This document shows positions 23,640-31,984 of a DNA stretch of 36,620 nt, piece by piece. The DNA is taken from assembly GCA_026713545.1 (NCBI GenBank), contig JAPOOG010000113.1, positions 1 to 36,620 of the forward strand, read 5' to 3'. Position 1 is the stretch's first letter. Each line of letters starts with the position of its first letter. Under the pieces are notes generated by a model. That model saw only the letters and a list, made by a program, of their open reading frames with translations, did no database searches and was not told where the DNA came from. This DNA comes from Bryobacterales bacterium. Lineage in GTDB: Bacteria > Acidobacteriota > Terriglobia > Bryobacterales > UBA6623. Both the position numbers and the translations under genes were made by a program.

Positions 23640-25746
23640 AGGTTACCGCACCGGCCCATGCTTCGAGCGTTTCCCGCATCTGCAAGGAACTGATTTTCGT
23701 CTCCAGCCGGAAGGAATCGGCCGCGCCGTTCAGCTCGTAGACCCGGGCGGCCCAGTCAAGCTGCTCCCGGGCATGCACTTTTCCGACCGGCCGGCGGCGC
23801 GAGCTCATGGGATTCACGACGAGAACCTGGCGCGGCGCCAACGCCGCATAGAGCTCACGGATGTCGTAGGCGCGAACCACTCCGGGCAGATAGCTGCTGA
23901 AGGGTTCTCTTGCGAGCGGATCGTCAATGAGCGATCGGTACGACAGCAATCCGCCTACCGTGACCAGCCGGTCGACCCTCGGATCGATCACAGCCGCGTG
24001 CAGCGCAACGAGCGCCGCCGCACCGACGCCGACAACGAGCCAGGTGCGATGCGTGGTCCGGCTCGGGGCCGCCCCGAGCAGATCTCTCATGCGCTGGCCC
24101 AACAGCGGCCGGCCGATCTCCAGGGAGCGGTAGGCAAAAAAGTCGTCCCAGTCGAACCTTACCTGGTAGCCCTCGAGGGCGGGCTTCGTGGCGCCCCATC
24201 CACGAAGGTCGATCCCGATGACCCGGTAGCCCGCGGCAATGAGCGGGTCGATGACACTGCGGCGAATGAGCGGATCGTCCTTGCCCGAATCGGAGACGAC
24301 GATCGCGTCGCCTTTCGGGAAAGTCGCCGTATCGAACACGCGGTCCGGCACGATAACGCCGGGCTCGCGTTTCAACGGTCCGACCCGGGTAATGTTCTGG
24401 ACCTGACGGCGGATTTCCGAGCGAAAGACGGTGTATTCATCCGCGGTTTTCGGGACGAAACGCCGCGGGGCCGTCTCCTCGGCGTACGCCTGGTTCAGCG
24501 TCAAGACGCTGCTCGGATCGAACGAAGTCGCGACCTGGCCCGTCGAGGTGCAACGAAGATCCTCCTCCGGCAGAACAGCCACCGGCTCTTCGCTCTTCGG
24601 GGCATCAGGATTCAACCAGCGACTCAGCCAGCGCACGGCGGCATCCCGCAATTCCCTGTTGAGGCCGTGCGTGTCGTCCGTTTCCTGCAGGACAAGCTTC
24701 TCGGAGGCGTTCAGCAGACGATAGGCATTGGCGACTTCCTGGTACGTGCTGCGGGCGGCCGCGATGGGAACATAGTCCCGGATGGCCGCACCGATCATCA
24801 AGGGCCTGGGTCCGAAGCTGGCCAGCAATTCGGGATGATCGATACCGTGCCGCAGCGTGCCGTGAAGAATCTGCTCCGGATCGGCAATCAACAAGGCCTC
24901 GGTCTTTGCGCGGAACGTCGCAACGGCGCAGGTGGATACGGCGGCCTGCAGCCGGTCCTCGAAGCCAGCGAATTGGAGCGTCTCCATGCCGCCGCCCGAG
25001 TTGCCAGCCATGGCGATTCGGCCGGCGTCCACATCGGAGCGCGATTCCAGGTAGTCGATCGCCCGAATCGACTCCCAAACCCTGTATTGCATCAAGTTGA
25101 GACCCAGCAGGTAGCACTGCCGCCCCAGCACGCTGTGCTCCCCGGTGCCTACTCCAGCCAGCGGGCTGTCGTCTTTCGCGTTCCAAAGCTGGACGCGCTC
25201 GCCTTGACTGATCGGATCCCAGATGAGAACGACGAATCCCGACAGGGCCATCCGAATGCAGAACTTCTGATAGTCGGGAAAGGCCTTCCCCGCCGCGGCA
25301 TGACCGGGAGGAAAGATGGCGGCCGGAAAGGGTCCGTCGGCGCTGGTGGGACGGTACAGGTTCACGGGCACGAACAACCGCGGCCGCGACTCGTAGATGA
25401 TCTTCTCGATGCGGTAACCCTCTCGCTCGATCACGCCGAGCCTCTGCGGGTTGAGCGGCGTCTTTTCTTCGGGGAAAGGACCCCACATCCCGGTGAGCTT
25501 GGAGCGAACCTTGCTGCGGAGCGCGTCGAGGTCCTCCGGGGTTTCGATGGCGGCGAAACGCTCGCGGCGTTTTTGGTCGAGCAGGCGGATGTAGCCGGTC
25601 ATGAAGTCCCACATCATGCGGCCACCGTCATGGGCTACGGCGGGGCTCGCCAGCGCAGCACCGCCCGCTGCGAGCGCAAGGAGGAATTCTCCTCGTGTGA
25701 TCGGATTCGGCACGAGGAGATGGGAGTCGGGGGGGCTAACCTGCAT
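23635..25746 (-). CDS. two-domain alpha/beta hydrolase, acetylxylan-esterase-like, exported
   Basis: 703 residues. A Tat- or Sec-like signal (ITRGEFLLALAAGGAALASPAVA) is followed by a first hydrolase domain with a complete triad: Ser250 in the elbow GNSGGG, Asp324 (IRDY) and His360 (DDTHG). This resembles the acetyl-xylan-esterase-like proteins of Acidobacteriota and Planctomycetota. A second hydrolase-like domain (about 430-703) has the strands (DAIVVSDSG, YRVIGIDLRGWG) but its elbow reads VGVGAA (572-577), without a nucleophile serine. The start ATG lies in a family A terminal repeat; GTG at 25713 is an alternative. It probably removes acyl groups from plant or microbial polysaccharides. 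Confidence 0.87.
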   Translation of the reverse strand: MQVSPPDSHLLVPNPITRGEFLLALAAGGAALASPAVAHDGGRMMWDFMTGYIRLLDQKRRERFAAIETPEDLDALRSKVRSKLTGMWGPFPEEKTPLNPQRLGVIEREGYRIEKIIYESRPRLFVPVNLYRPTSADGPFPAAIFPPGHAAAGKAFPDYQKFCIRMALSGFVVLIWDPISQGERVQLWNAKDDSPLAGVGTGEHSVLGRQCYLLGLNLMQYRVWESIRAIDYLESRSDVDAGRIAMAGNSGGGMETLQFAGFEDRLQAAVSTCAVATFRAKTEALLIADPEQILHGTLRHGIDHPELLASFGPRPLMIGAAIRDYVPIAAARSTYQEVANAYRLLNASEKLVLQETDDTHGLNRELRDAAVRWLSRWLNPDAPKSEEPVAVLPEEDLRCTSTGQVATSFDPSSVLTLNQAYAEETAPRRFVPKTADEYTVFRSEIRRQVQNITRVGPLKREPGVIVPDRVFDTATFPKGDAIVVSDSGKDDPLIRRSVIDPLIAAGYRVIGIDLRGWGATKPALEGYQVRFDWDDFFAYRSLEIGRPLLGQRMRDLLGAAPSRTTHRTWLVVGVGAAALVALHAAVIDPRVDRLVTVGGLLSYRSLIDDPLAREPFSSYLPGVVRAYDIRELYAALAPRQVLVVNPMSSRRRPVGKVHAREQLDWAARVYELNGAADSFRLETKISSLQMRETLEAWAGAVTC

Positions 25747-25950
25747 TTCTCACCACATGACGGCCGGAGCACGCGATAAAAAGGCCGTGTTTCGTGACTC
25801 GTGATTCGTAAAAAACCTTAAAGGCCGTGTTGCGCGCCTCGCAACCCGAGGGCCGAAGGAGGCGATACGACCGCCATGACTACGTTGCGCTTGCTTGCCG
25901 TGCTCGATGTACGATCAAGTACACCTGCGCGCGCCAAGCGTGGGGCGCCA
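25735..25950 (+). repeat. composite repeat: family A end, CGTG heptads and family A core
   Basis: Starts with a perfect family A end (GCTAACCTGCATTTCTCACC, 25735-25754). The next 50 bases match 8303-8372 almost exactly, and three heptads (TTTCGTG, ACTCGTG, ATTCGTA) fill 25790-25810. From about 25861 it becomes family A core: GCGATACGACCGCCATGAC, TGCTTGCCGTGCTCGA and the hairpin TGTAC-N6-GTACA (25908-25923). The right terminal repeat is missing. Confidence 0.75.
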
Positions 25951-25980
25951 GGGTCGTTGACCGCCTGCGATCGGTCCCGC

Positions 25981-26376
25981 CTATCGCCGGTACTGAATCC
26001 ACCCCTCGAGGGAATACCCGCCGCCGCCGTGGGCGGACAGGAACAGGAACACGAAACAGTAGAGTGCGGCCAGTTCCCCTTGGTTCACGATCGGCCAGAA
26101 TGCCTCCGTGCCGTGCGCCATCCAATAGGCGGCCGCCATCAACCCCGACAGCACGAAAGCGACTTGGCGCGTAAAGATGCCGAAGATCAACGCGATGCCA
26201 CCGAAGAACTCGAGCACGCCCGCGACACCCGATATCGAGAAGATCGAGTCAACCGGATCTTTCCCGAGGACCCCGAACAGCTTCTGCGCCCCATGAGGCG
26301 CAATCAGGAACCCCGTGACGATGCGCAACGCATTTAGCGTGAAGGCTTGCATTCCTCTCTCGGTTATCGCCTTCAT
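25981..26376 (-). CDS. DoxX family membrane protein
   Basis: 131 residues. AAGGAGG lies eight bases upstream of the ATG. Four hydrophobic segments with the family's patterns: NALRIVTGFLIAPHGAQKLFG, GVAGVLEFFGGIALIFGIFTRQVAFVLSGLMAAAYWMAH and YCFVFLFLSAHGGGGYSLEGW. DoxX-type proteins are small quinone-linked or redox-associated membrane proteins of mostly unknown function. It follows the DUF1501 gene by 36 nt and is probably the last gene of that operon. Confidence 0.93.
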   Translation of the reverse strand: MKAITERGMQAFTLNALRIVTGFLIAPHGAQKLFGVLGKDPVDSIFSISGVAGVLEFFGGIALIFGIFTRQVAFVLSGLMAAAYWMAHGTEAFWPIVNQGELAALYCFVFLFLSAHGGGGYSLEGWIQYRR

Positions 26377-26412
26377 ACAGACTGCCTCCTTCCGTGAACC
26401 CTTGCGGTCTCA

Positions 26413-27807
26413 CTAAGCAAGAATGTCGCGCACGACGCGGCCGTGCACGTCGGTAAGCCGGAAGTCACGACCGGCATAGCGGTACGTGAACTTCTCGTGA
26501 TCGAAGCCTAGCAGATGGAGCAGGGTCGCGTGCAAGTCGTGCACATGGACCTTGTTCTGCTCGGCGGCGAAACCGAACTCGTCTGTCGAGCCGTAGGCCA
26601 TGCCGCCCTTGACGCCGCCGCCAGCGACCCAAACCGTGAATCCATGAGGATTGTGATCTCGACCATTCACCATCCCGCTGTTGGCTCCCTTCTCCGCCAA
26701 CTCCACGGTCGGGGTCCGTCCGAACTCGCCTCCCCACAGCACAAGAGTCTCTTCGAGCATGCCGCGTTGCTGCAGATCGGTGAGAAGGGCAGCAATGGGC
26801 TTATCGTTCTCATGCGCAAGCTTGCGGTGATTCTTCTCGATGTCGTTGTGGGAATCCCACGGTTGGCCCGCGCCATGCCAAATCTGAACAAAGCGCACAC
26901 CGCGCTCCAGCAGCCGGCGGCCCATGAGAATCTGCCGTCCGTGCAGCGTGTCCCCGTAAGCCTCCAGGATGTGCCGAGGCTCTTTGCTCACATCGAAAAC
27001 GTCCGCAGCCTCCATCTGCATACGATAGGCAAGCTCGAAACTCTCCAGGCGTGATTCGAGGCGTGCATCGGCGACACGATCCTCCATATAGCGGCGGTTC
27101 AGCTTCGCCAGCAGATCGAGCTGCCGGCGCTGCTCTTCAAGAGGGATGGAAGGATTGCGGATATGAGCGATCAACTCGTCGATATGCGTCTTTTTCGTGT
27201 CGATGTGCGTACCCTGGAAGGCTCCGGGAAGGAAAGCGGACCGCCAGTTGTGCGCACCTTGCACCGGAAATCCGCCCGGACACAACACGACGAAGCCCGG
27301 CAAATTCCGATTCTCCGAGCCGAGGCCGTAGGTGACCCAGGAGCCGAAACTCGGACGCACTTGCCTTATGTCGCCGCAGTTCATCAACATCAGAGACGGC
27401 TCGTGGTTCGGCAGCGGGCTGTGCATGGAGCGGATGACGCACATCTTGTCGACATGCCGGCTCAACGCGGGATAGATCTCGCTGACCGGAAGTCCGCTTT
27501 CGCCGTGCTGCATGAACTTGAAAGGCGAAGGAAACGCGGTACCCGTCCGGCGCTCGGTCTTGAACTTGAAGGGCAGTTCCTTGCCGGCATACCTGGCGAG
27601 CGCCGGCTTGGGGTCGAACGTATCGACCTGCGACGGCCCGCCGTTCATGAACAAATGGATCACCCGCTTCGCCTTGGGGGGGAAATGCGGCCGTTTCGGG
27701 TCGAGTGGCCCCGACTGCGCCTGCTCGCTCAGCAGCGCGCCCGCGGCCAGCGCGGGCAGGCCCATCCCGCAATGCTTGAAGAACCGTCGGCGGCTCGAAT
27801 CGAACAT
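26413..27807 (-). CDS. DUF1501 family exported protein
   Basis: 464 residues from the ATG at 27807 (AGGAG upstream). A further 39 residues of open frame upstream are rejected because they overlap the PSD1 gene. Tat signal SSRRRFFKHCGMGLPALAAGALL. DUF1501 hallmarks are HLFMNGGPSQVDTFDPKP, SWVTYGLGSENRNLPGFVVL, LWGGEFGRTPTVE, NGRDHNPHGFTVWVAGGGVKGG and the C-terminal LHATLLHLLGFDHEKFTYRYAGRDFRLTDV; the fold is alkaline-phosphatase/sulfatase-like. Such proteins are nearly always encoded beside PSD1 cytochrome genes, as here (eight bases downstream). They act in the periplasm in an unresolved process. Confidence 0.95.
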   Translation of the reverse strand: MFDSSRRRFFKHCGMGLPALAAGALLSEQAQSGPLDPKRPHFPPKAKRVIHLFMNGGPSQVDTFDPKPALARYAGKELPFKFKTERRTGTAFPSPFKFMQHGESGLPVSEIYPALSRHVDKMCVIRSMHSPLPNHEPSLMLMNCGDIRQVRPSFGSWVTYGLGSENRNLPGFVVLCPGGFPVQGAHNWRSAFLPGAFQGTHIDTKKTHIDELIAHIRNPSIPLEEQRRQLDLLAKLNRRYMEDRVADARLESRLESFELAYRMQMEAADVFDVSKEPRHILEAYGDTLHGRQILMGRRLLERGVRFVQIWHGAGQPWDSHNDIEKNHRKLAHENDKPIAALLTDLQQRGMLEETLVLWGGEFGRTPTVELAEKGANSGMVNGRDHNPHGFTVWVAGGGVKGGMAYGSTDEFGFAAEQNKVHVHDLHATLLHLLGFDHEKFTYRYAGRDFRLTDVHGRVVRDILA

Positions 27808-27815
27808 TCCGGCTC

Positions 27816-30800
27816 CTAATCTACAAAAGCGAACTCGTGCGCCGCCAGCAGCACTTGAGCGAGACGAGCCCAGCGGCTCAGCTCCTTCGGCTCGGGGTCT
27901 CGGAAGTCCGCCGCCGCGTTCCACGTATCGGAACCGACGCGAATCTCGGGCTCCCAGGCAAACTCGTCGCTTTCAATGTCGTCACCGGAGCCGACGACAA
28001 AGTCGATCGTGTCGCCTTCTCCGGTATCGATATTCTCCGCACGGAGCTCGAACTCCTCGTTGCGAGCCAAGCCCTCGGCGAGAACTCCAAGGCGGCTATG
28101 CACAATCCAGACCCGCACTCCGTCACTCCATTCTCTTTCCTCGTTCATGGAATGCTTGAAAGCGCCGGCGATGCTGGCGGTCCCCGACCGCGGCGCCTCC
28201 CAGCGGCGCACCGCCAAAAGCCCGGAACGGCCGCCCGGAGCTCCTCCCCGGGCCGACAACGACAGTCCCGCGAATAGCGGCTGCGGCCGAAGCGAAGCCG
28301 GTTGCCAGCGACCCCCTTCGAAATACCGGAACGGCTCGAATCCCTTCACCCGCTCGCGCGCGGCATCAAAAGACCCGGAACCGTAACTCCACGGTCCGGG
28401 GGCAGCACGCATAGCCGTGTCCGAGGCAGAAGCGTCCGCCAGCTCAAGCGCCAACCTCAGTTCCGAATCGCCGGGTTCGCGCTGATAGACGATTCGATAC
28501 AGTGACCGGACTCGCCCTTCCGCGGTCGTCTGCGAGTCAATCTCGGACCGACCGGCCAAGTGCGCGGCCTGCTCCGCCACGAAGGGGCTGTTCATCAGGT
28601 AAAGCGCCTGTTGCGGCACGATCGTCCGGACGCGCTCCGGCTGGTGCGCCTCGGGCTTCGCGAAATCGAAGGTGTACATCTCGCCCGGCAACTGCCCGCG
28701 CTCGAGATAGGCGTAGATGGTCCGCCGTGGAACGGCCGGCTGCGCCTCGAGCGAGAAGGGCAATCCGCCTACTTCCGGATCAAGGCGCCCCGTCACCGCC
28801 AGCAGCGAATCGCGCAACGCTTCGAAGTCCAATCGCCGCCGATGCATCCGCCAGAGCAACCTGTTTTCGGGATCCTTCGCACGCGCGGCCGGGCGGTCGC
28901 CGCTCGCTTGCCGGTAGGTGCTTGACAGCACCATCCAGCGGTGCAGTTGCTTAAGCGACCAGCCCTCGCTCATGAAGCGGCGAGCCAGATAGTCGAGCAA
29001 TTCGGGATCCGTTGGCGGCTCGCCGCGCGTCCCGAAGTCGCTCGTCGTCTCGACCAGGCCCCTACCGAAGCGCCAAGCCCAAACTCGATTGACGATGACT
29101 CGCGCGGTCAGCGGATTCGACGGAGCAGAGATCGCCTCGGCCACCGCCAGCCGTCCGCTGCCGGCGTCAAACGGTTTCGGGTCTTCGGAGAGCACAGCCA
29201 GAAAGCGCCGCGGCGCCTCCGCGCCCGGGTTGTTGTGATTCCCTCGCACAAAAACGTAAGCCGGCTGGGGCCAAGCGTCGTCTTCGATCGCCATCGCCCG
29301 CGGCGCGAGTCCCCGGTAGGCGCACTCCGCTTGCCATGCACGCACGGCCCGGGTCAGAGCCCGAATGATGTTGGCGTCCCCGCCCGGACCGCGAATCTCA
29401 ACGAAGTCCTCTTGCTTGACGTTCGTCGGTGCGCCCTCGGCCCGCAACACGAGACGCAGCGCTTCGTTCTCGGGGTTGTCGTAAGGCTCGGGCCGGTCCC
29501 GCTCGGCCAGCAGCTTGCCGTAGCGCGCGGCCACTTCGCCCATCGAAGCCGGGGGCCTCGCCTCAAAGCTTGCACGGACCTGCTCATTCCCGACGGGCTC
29601 AACCCTGGCGGCCGATTCCGCGAACGGCTCGGCGTCAAGCCCGGCGTATGCCCGCCATGCCGCGAAGACCGGATCATTCGTCTCGCGAAGACGGTTGAGG
29701 TAGTCCCGCCAGCGTCTCAGCACGAACAAGTTGTAGTCACGCTCACGAGACAGCCGCTCGATCTGCGTGTTGCTGAACTTCGACGCCTTGTCGGCTGCCA
29801 GCAGATAGCGAGCCAACCAGTCGGCCGCGCGGAACTCCGCAACCAACTCGGCGTGGCGCTTCGTGATGAAATCGTCGATCGCCTTGAGCCTTCGCTCCAT
29901 CCCCCGGCGGTACTGCCGAGTGAGCGGATCGTGCGGGTCCTCTTTGGCGACGAGCGGGTACTCGGTCGGCTCGGGGGAGTTCTTGATCACACCGTAGAGC
30001 GCGTAATACTCGCGAGTGAGGATGGGGTCGAACTTGTGGTCGTGACAACGAGCGCAGGTGACCGTCAGCCCCAGAAAGCCGCGCGTAATTGCGTCGATCC
30101 GGTCATCGATCATGTCGTGCTCGCCTTTCGGCACGCTGCGCCCAAGCGTCACGAAACCAAGAGCCGCGAGATCCCGACGGTCGCCTCCGGGAAGCAGGTC
30201 CGCGGCAATCTGCTTACGCACGAACTCGTCGTACGGCATGTCTTCGTTGAAAGCGCGAATCAGCCAGTCACGATAGGTGTACGCAAAGGCGAAGCGCCGC
30301 GAGCCGTCGTACGAGTCCGAGTAGCGCGACACGTCCATCCAATGACGCGCCCAGCGCTCACCGTAGCTCTGCGAACCGAGCAGACGCTCGACCACCTTTT
30401 CGTAAGCGTCGGGCGATTCATCGGCAAGAAACGACTCCACCTCTTCCCAAGCCGGGGGCAGCCCCGTCAGGTCATAGCTGAGCCGTCGAATCAACGTCCG
30501 TCTATCCGCTTCCGGCGAGGGCTCAATGCCCTTTTCCTGCAGCTTGGCGAGAATGAAACGATCGATCGGATTGCGTACCCAATCCTGCTCGCCAGTGGAC
30601 GGAAGCCGCGGCATCTCCGGGGGCTGGAACGACCAATGCTCGCGCGCGCCGTCGGGCAGCAGGCCGGTTTCGACAGCGGCTCCGGTCCGCGGGTCGGGCG
30701 CACCCATCCGAATCCACGCTTCGAAGTCCCGCACTACTTCGGGACCGAGCGGACCGTCCGGCGGCATCTTCAACCGGCCGCCGTAGCGCAGCACCCGCAG

Positions 30801-31082
30801 CAGCAAGCTGCGGTCCGGATCGCCGGGCTTGACCGCCGGCCCGGAGTTCCCGCCTGTCAGCACGCCCTGCCGGGAGTCGAGCAGCAGCCCACCCTGAACC
30901 TGAGGCGCATCCGCTCCGTGGCACAGGTAGCAGCGGGCCGCCAGGACGGGGCGGATCTTCTTCTCAAAGAACTCCTCGCCCTGCGGTCCTTGTCCTTGAG
31001 CCGTTGCGAGCCCGGTCAACAGCAGGGAGAACACAGCGAGGAGCACGAACATCAGATGCTTCCATCCCACGGGTTCAACCAA
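27816..31082 (-). CDS. PSD1 / planctomycete-type cytochrome c protein (DUF1549-DUF1553)
   Basis: 1088 residues. Domains in order: signal peptide (MFVLLAVFSLLLTGLATAQ), PSCyt1 with the haem motif C51-Y-L-C-H55, DUF1549 (IDRFILAKLQEKGIEPSPEADRRTLIRRLSYDLTGLPP; CARCHDHKFDPI), then DUF1553 (SNPLTARVIVNRVWAWRFGRGLV; EGWSLKQLHRWMVLSSTYRQAS; PQQALYLMNSPFVAEQA). A beta-rich segment of about 175 residues (roughly 895-1070; GPWSYGSG to AADFRDPEP) splits the end of DUF1553 from its usual closing WARLAQVLLAAHEFAFVD. The start is uncertain: TTG 31082, GTG 31070 (best signal peptide) or ATG 31052. It overlaps the epimerase stop by up to eight bases. An exported haem protein of unknown function. Confidence 0.93.
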   Translation of the reverse strand: MVEPVGWKHLMFVLLAVFSLLLTGLATAQGQGPQGEEFFEKKIRPVLAARCYLCHGADAPQVQGGLLLDSRQGVLTGGNSGPAVKPGDPDRSLLLRVLRYGGRLKMPPDGPLGPEVVRDFEAWIRMGAPDPRTGAAVETGLLPDGAREHWSFQPPEMPRLPSTGEQDWVRNPIDRFILAKLQEKGIEPSPEADRRTLIRRLSYDLTGLPPAWEEVESFLADESPDAYEKVVERLLGSQSYGERWARHWMDVSRYSDSYDGSRRFAFAYTYRDWLIRAFNEDMPYDEFVRKQIAADLLPGGDRRDLAALGFVTLGRSVPKGEHDMIDDRIDAITRGFLGLTVTCARCHDHKFDPILTREYYALYGVIKNSPEPTEYPLVAKEDPHDPLTRQYRRGMERRLKAIDDFITKRHAELVAEFRAADWLARYLLAADKASKFSNTQIERLSRERDYNLFVLRRWRDYLNRLRETNDPVFAAWRAYAGLDAEPFAESAARVEPVGNEQVRASFEARPPASMGEVAARYGKLLAERDRPEPYDNPENEALRLVLRAEGAPTNVKQEDFVEIRGPGGDANIIRALTRAVRAWQAECAYRGLAPRAMAIEDDAWPQPAYVFVRGNHNNPGAEAPRRFLAVLSEDPKPFDAGSGRLAVAEAISAPSNPLTARVIVNRVWAWRFGRGLVETTSDFGTRGEPPTDPELLDYLARRFMSEGWSLKQLHRWMVLSSTYRQASGDRPAARAKDPENRLLWRMHRRRLDFEALRDSLLAVTGRLDPEVGGLPFSLEAQPAVPRRTIYAYLERGQLPGEMYTFDFAKPEAHQPERVRTIVPQQALYLMNSPFVAEQAAHLAGRSEIDSQTTAEGRVRSLYRIVYQREPGDSELRLALELADASASDTAMRAAPGPWSYGSGSFDAARERVKGFEPFRYFEGGRWQPASLRPQPLFAGLSLSARGGAPGGRSGLLAVRRWEAPRSGTASIAGAFKHSMNEEREWSDGVRVWIVHSRLGVLAEGLARNEEFELRAENIDTGEGDTIDFVVGSGDDIESDEFAWEPEIRVGSDTWNAAADFRDPEPKELSRWARLAQVLLAAHEFAFVD

Positions 31083-31929
31083 GCAAGCGGTCGACGCGAT
31101 CGCTCACATCGTGAAGGTACGAACGGTCGCCGCCCTTGATCTCCAGCGTTGCCGGCCCGGTATAACCGATGTCGGCGAGAGCGCCTCGGACCGCCGGCCA
31201 GTTGACATCGCCCTCACCGAGATTCACGAACTGCCGCGTCTGCCGTACGTAATCCTTGAGGTGAACCCGCACGATCCGTTTGCCCAGTTGGCGAATCCAA
31301 TGCTGCGGCACTCCGTAGTGAACGATGTTGCCGACGTCGAAGTAGGCTTGCACCATGGGGCTTTCGAATTGGTCGATGAACTGGTTGAAGTCCCGCGCCG
31401 TGAGAAGAAACTTGTTCCACACCTCTTCGACCGCGATCGTGATACCCAGTTTCTCGGCCTCCGGGACGAGGATGCGGATCTGCTTGCTGGAACGCTCCCA
31501 GGCCTGCTCGTAGGTCGTGTCGCCGCGCACTACGGCGGGCACGAGGAGCACCACCCCCGCGCCGTAGAGTTTCGCTTGCCGCAACGAACGGCGCATCCCG
31601 GCCATGCTCACTTCGACCTCCGATGCAATCGGGCTCGACAGCGGGTAACGCCAATGGATCCCGTTCATCACCGAGTGAATCCGCAGCCCGGCCTTATCGG
31701 CGGCATCTTTGATCCTGGCGGCCTCGACGTTGTCTTGCAGCGACCGGACCTCCATCAGGTTGAAACCCACATCGACGGCCAGCTTGAAACGATCGAGATA
31801 AGACAGTTCCCTGGGTAGCATCGAGATGAGAATCGACTTCTGCACACCGAGGCCTGACGCGGCCGAGAACGCCGACAGCCGCTCAGCCGCCGCGATGGCC
31901 ATGCCGGCAATCAAACTCCGTCGGTCCAT
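31075..31929 (-). CDS. exported sugar isomerase/epimerase, xylose-isomerase-like TIM barrel
   Basis: 284 residues. GGAGGG precedes the ATG by six bases. The N-terminus is short and hydrophobic (DRRSLIAGMAIAAAERLSAFSAASG), a Tat-type signal. TIM-barrel metal ligands are visible: Glu168 (AVEEVW), Asp198 (YFDVGN), His223 (VHLKD) and Glu263 (ATLEIKGG). Family members isomerise or epimerise ketoses, hydroxypyruvate or inosose, so the substrate is open. First gene of the leftward operon with PSD1, DUF1501 and DoxX, which suggests its sugar product feeds, or is oxidised by, that system (inference). Confidence 0.88.
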   Translation of the reverse strand: MDRRSLIAGMAIAAAERLSAFSAASGLGVQKSILISMLPRELSYLDRFKLAVDVGFNLMEVRSLQDNVEAARIKDAADKAGLRIHSVMNGIHWRYPLSSPIASEVEVSMAGMRRSLRQAKLYGAGVVLLVPAVVRGDTTYEQAWERSSKQIRILVPEAEKLGITIAVEEVWNKFLLTARDFNQFIDQFESPMVQAYFDVGNIVHYGVPQHWIRQLGKRIVRVHLKDYVRQTRQFVNLGEGDVNWPAVRGALADIGYTGPATLEIKGGDRSYLHDVSDRVDRLLG

Positions 31930-31984
31930 GGGGAACCCTCCGAGATCGCTCGCATGATATCAAGTCACAGGCTTCCGGCCCGGA

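Noticed and set aside
23419..25779. 786-residue open frame opposite the hydrolase gene
   Set aside because: A long antisense frame is expected in GC-rich sequence. The other strand has signal peptide, triad and family patterns; this one has none.
28941..31139. 732-residue frame opposite the PSD1 gene
   Set aside because: Antisense shadow; the PSD1 frame has a haem motif and all domain signatures.
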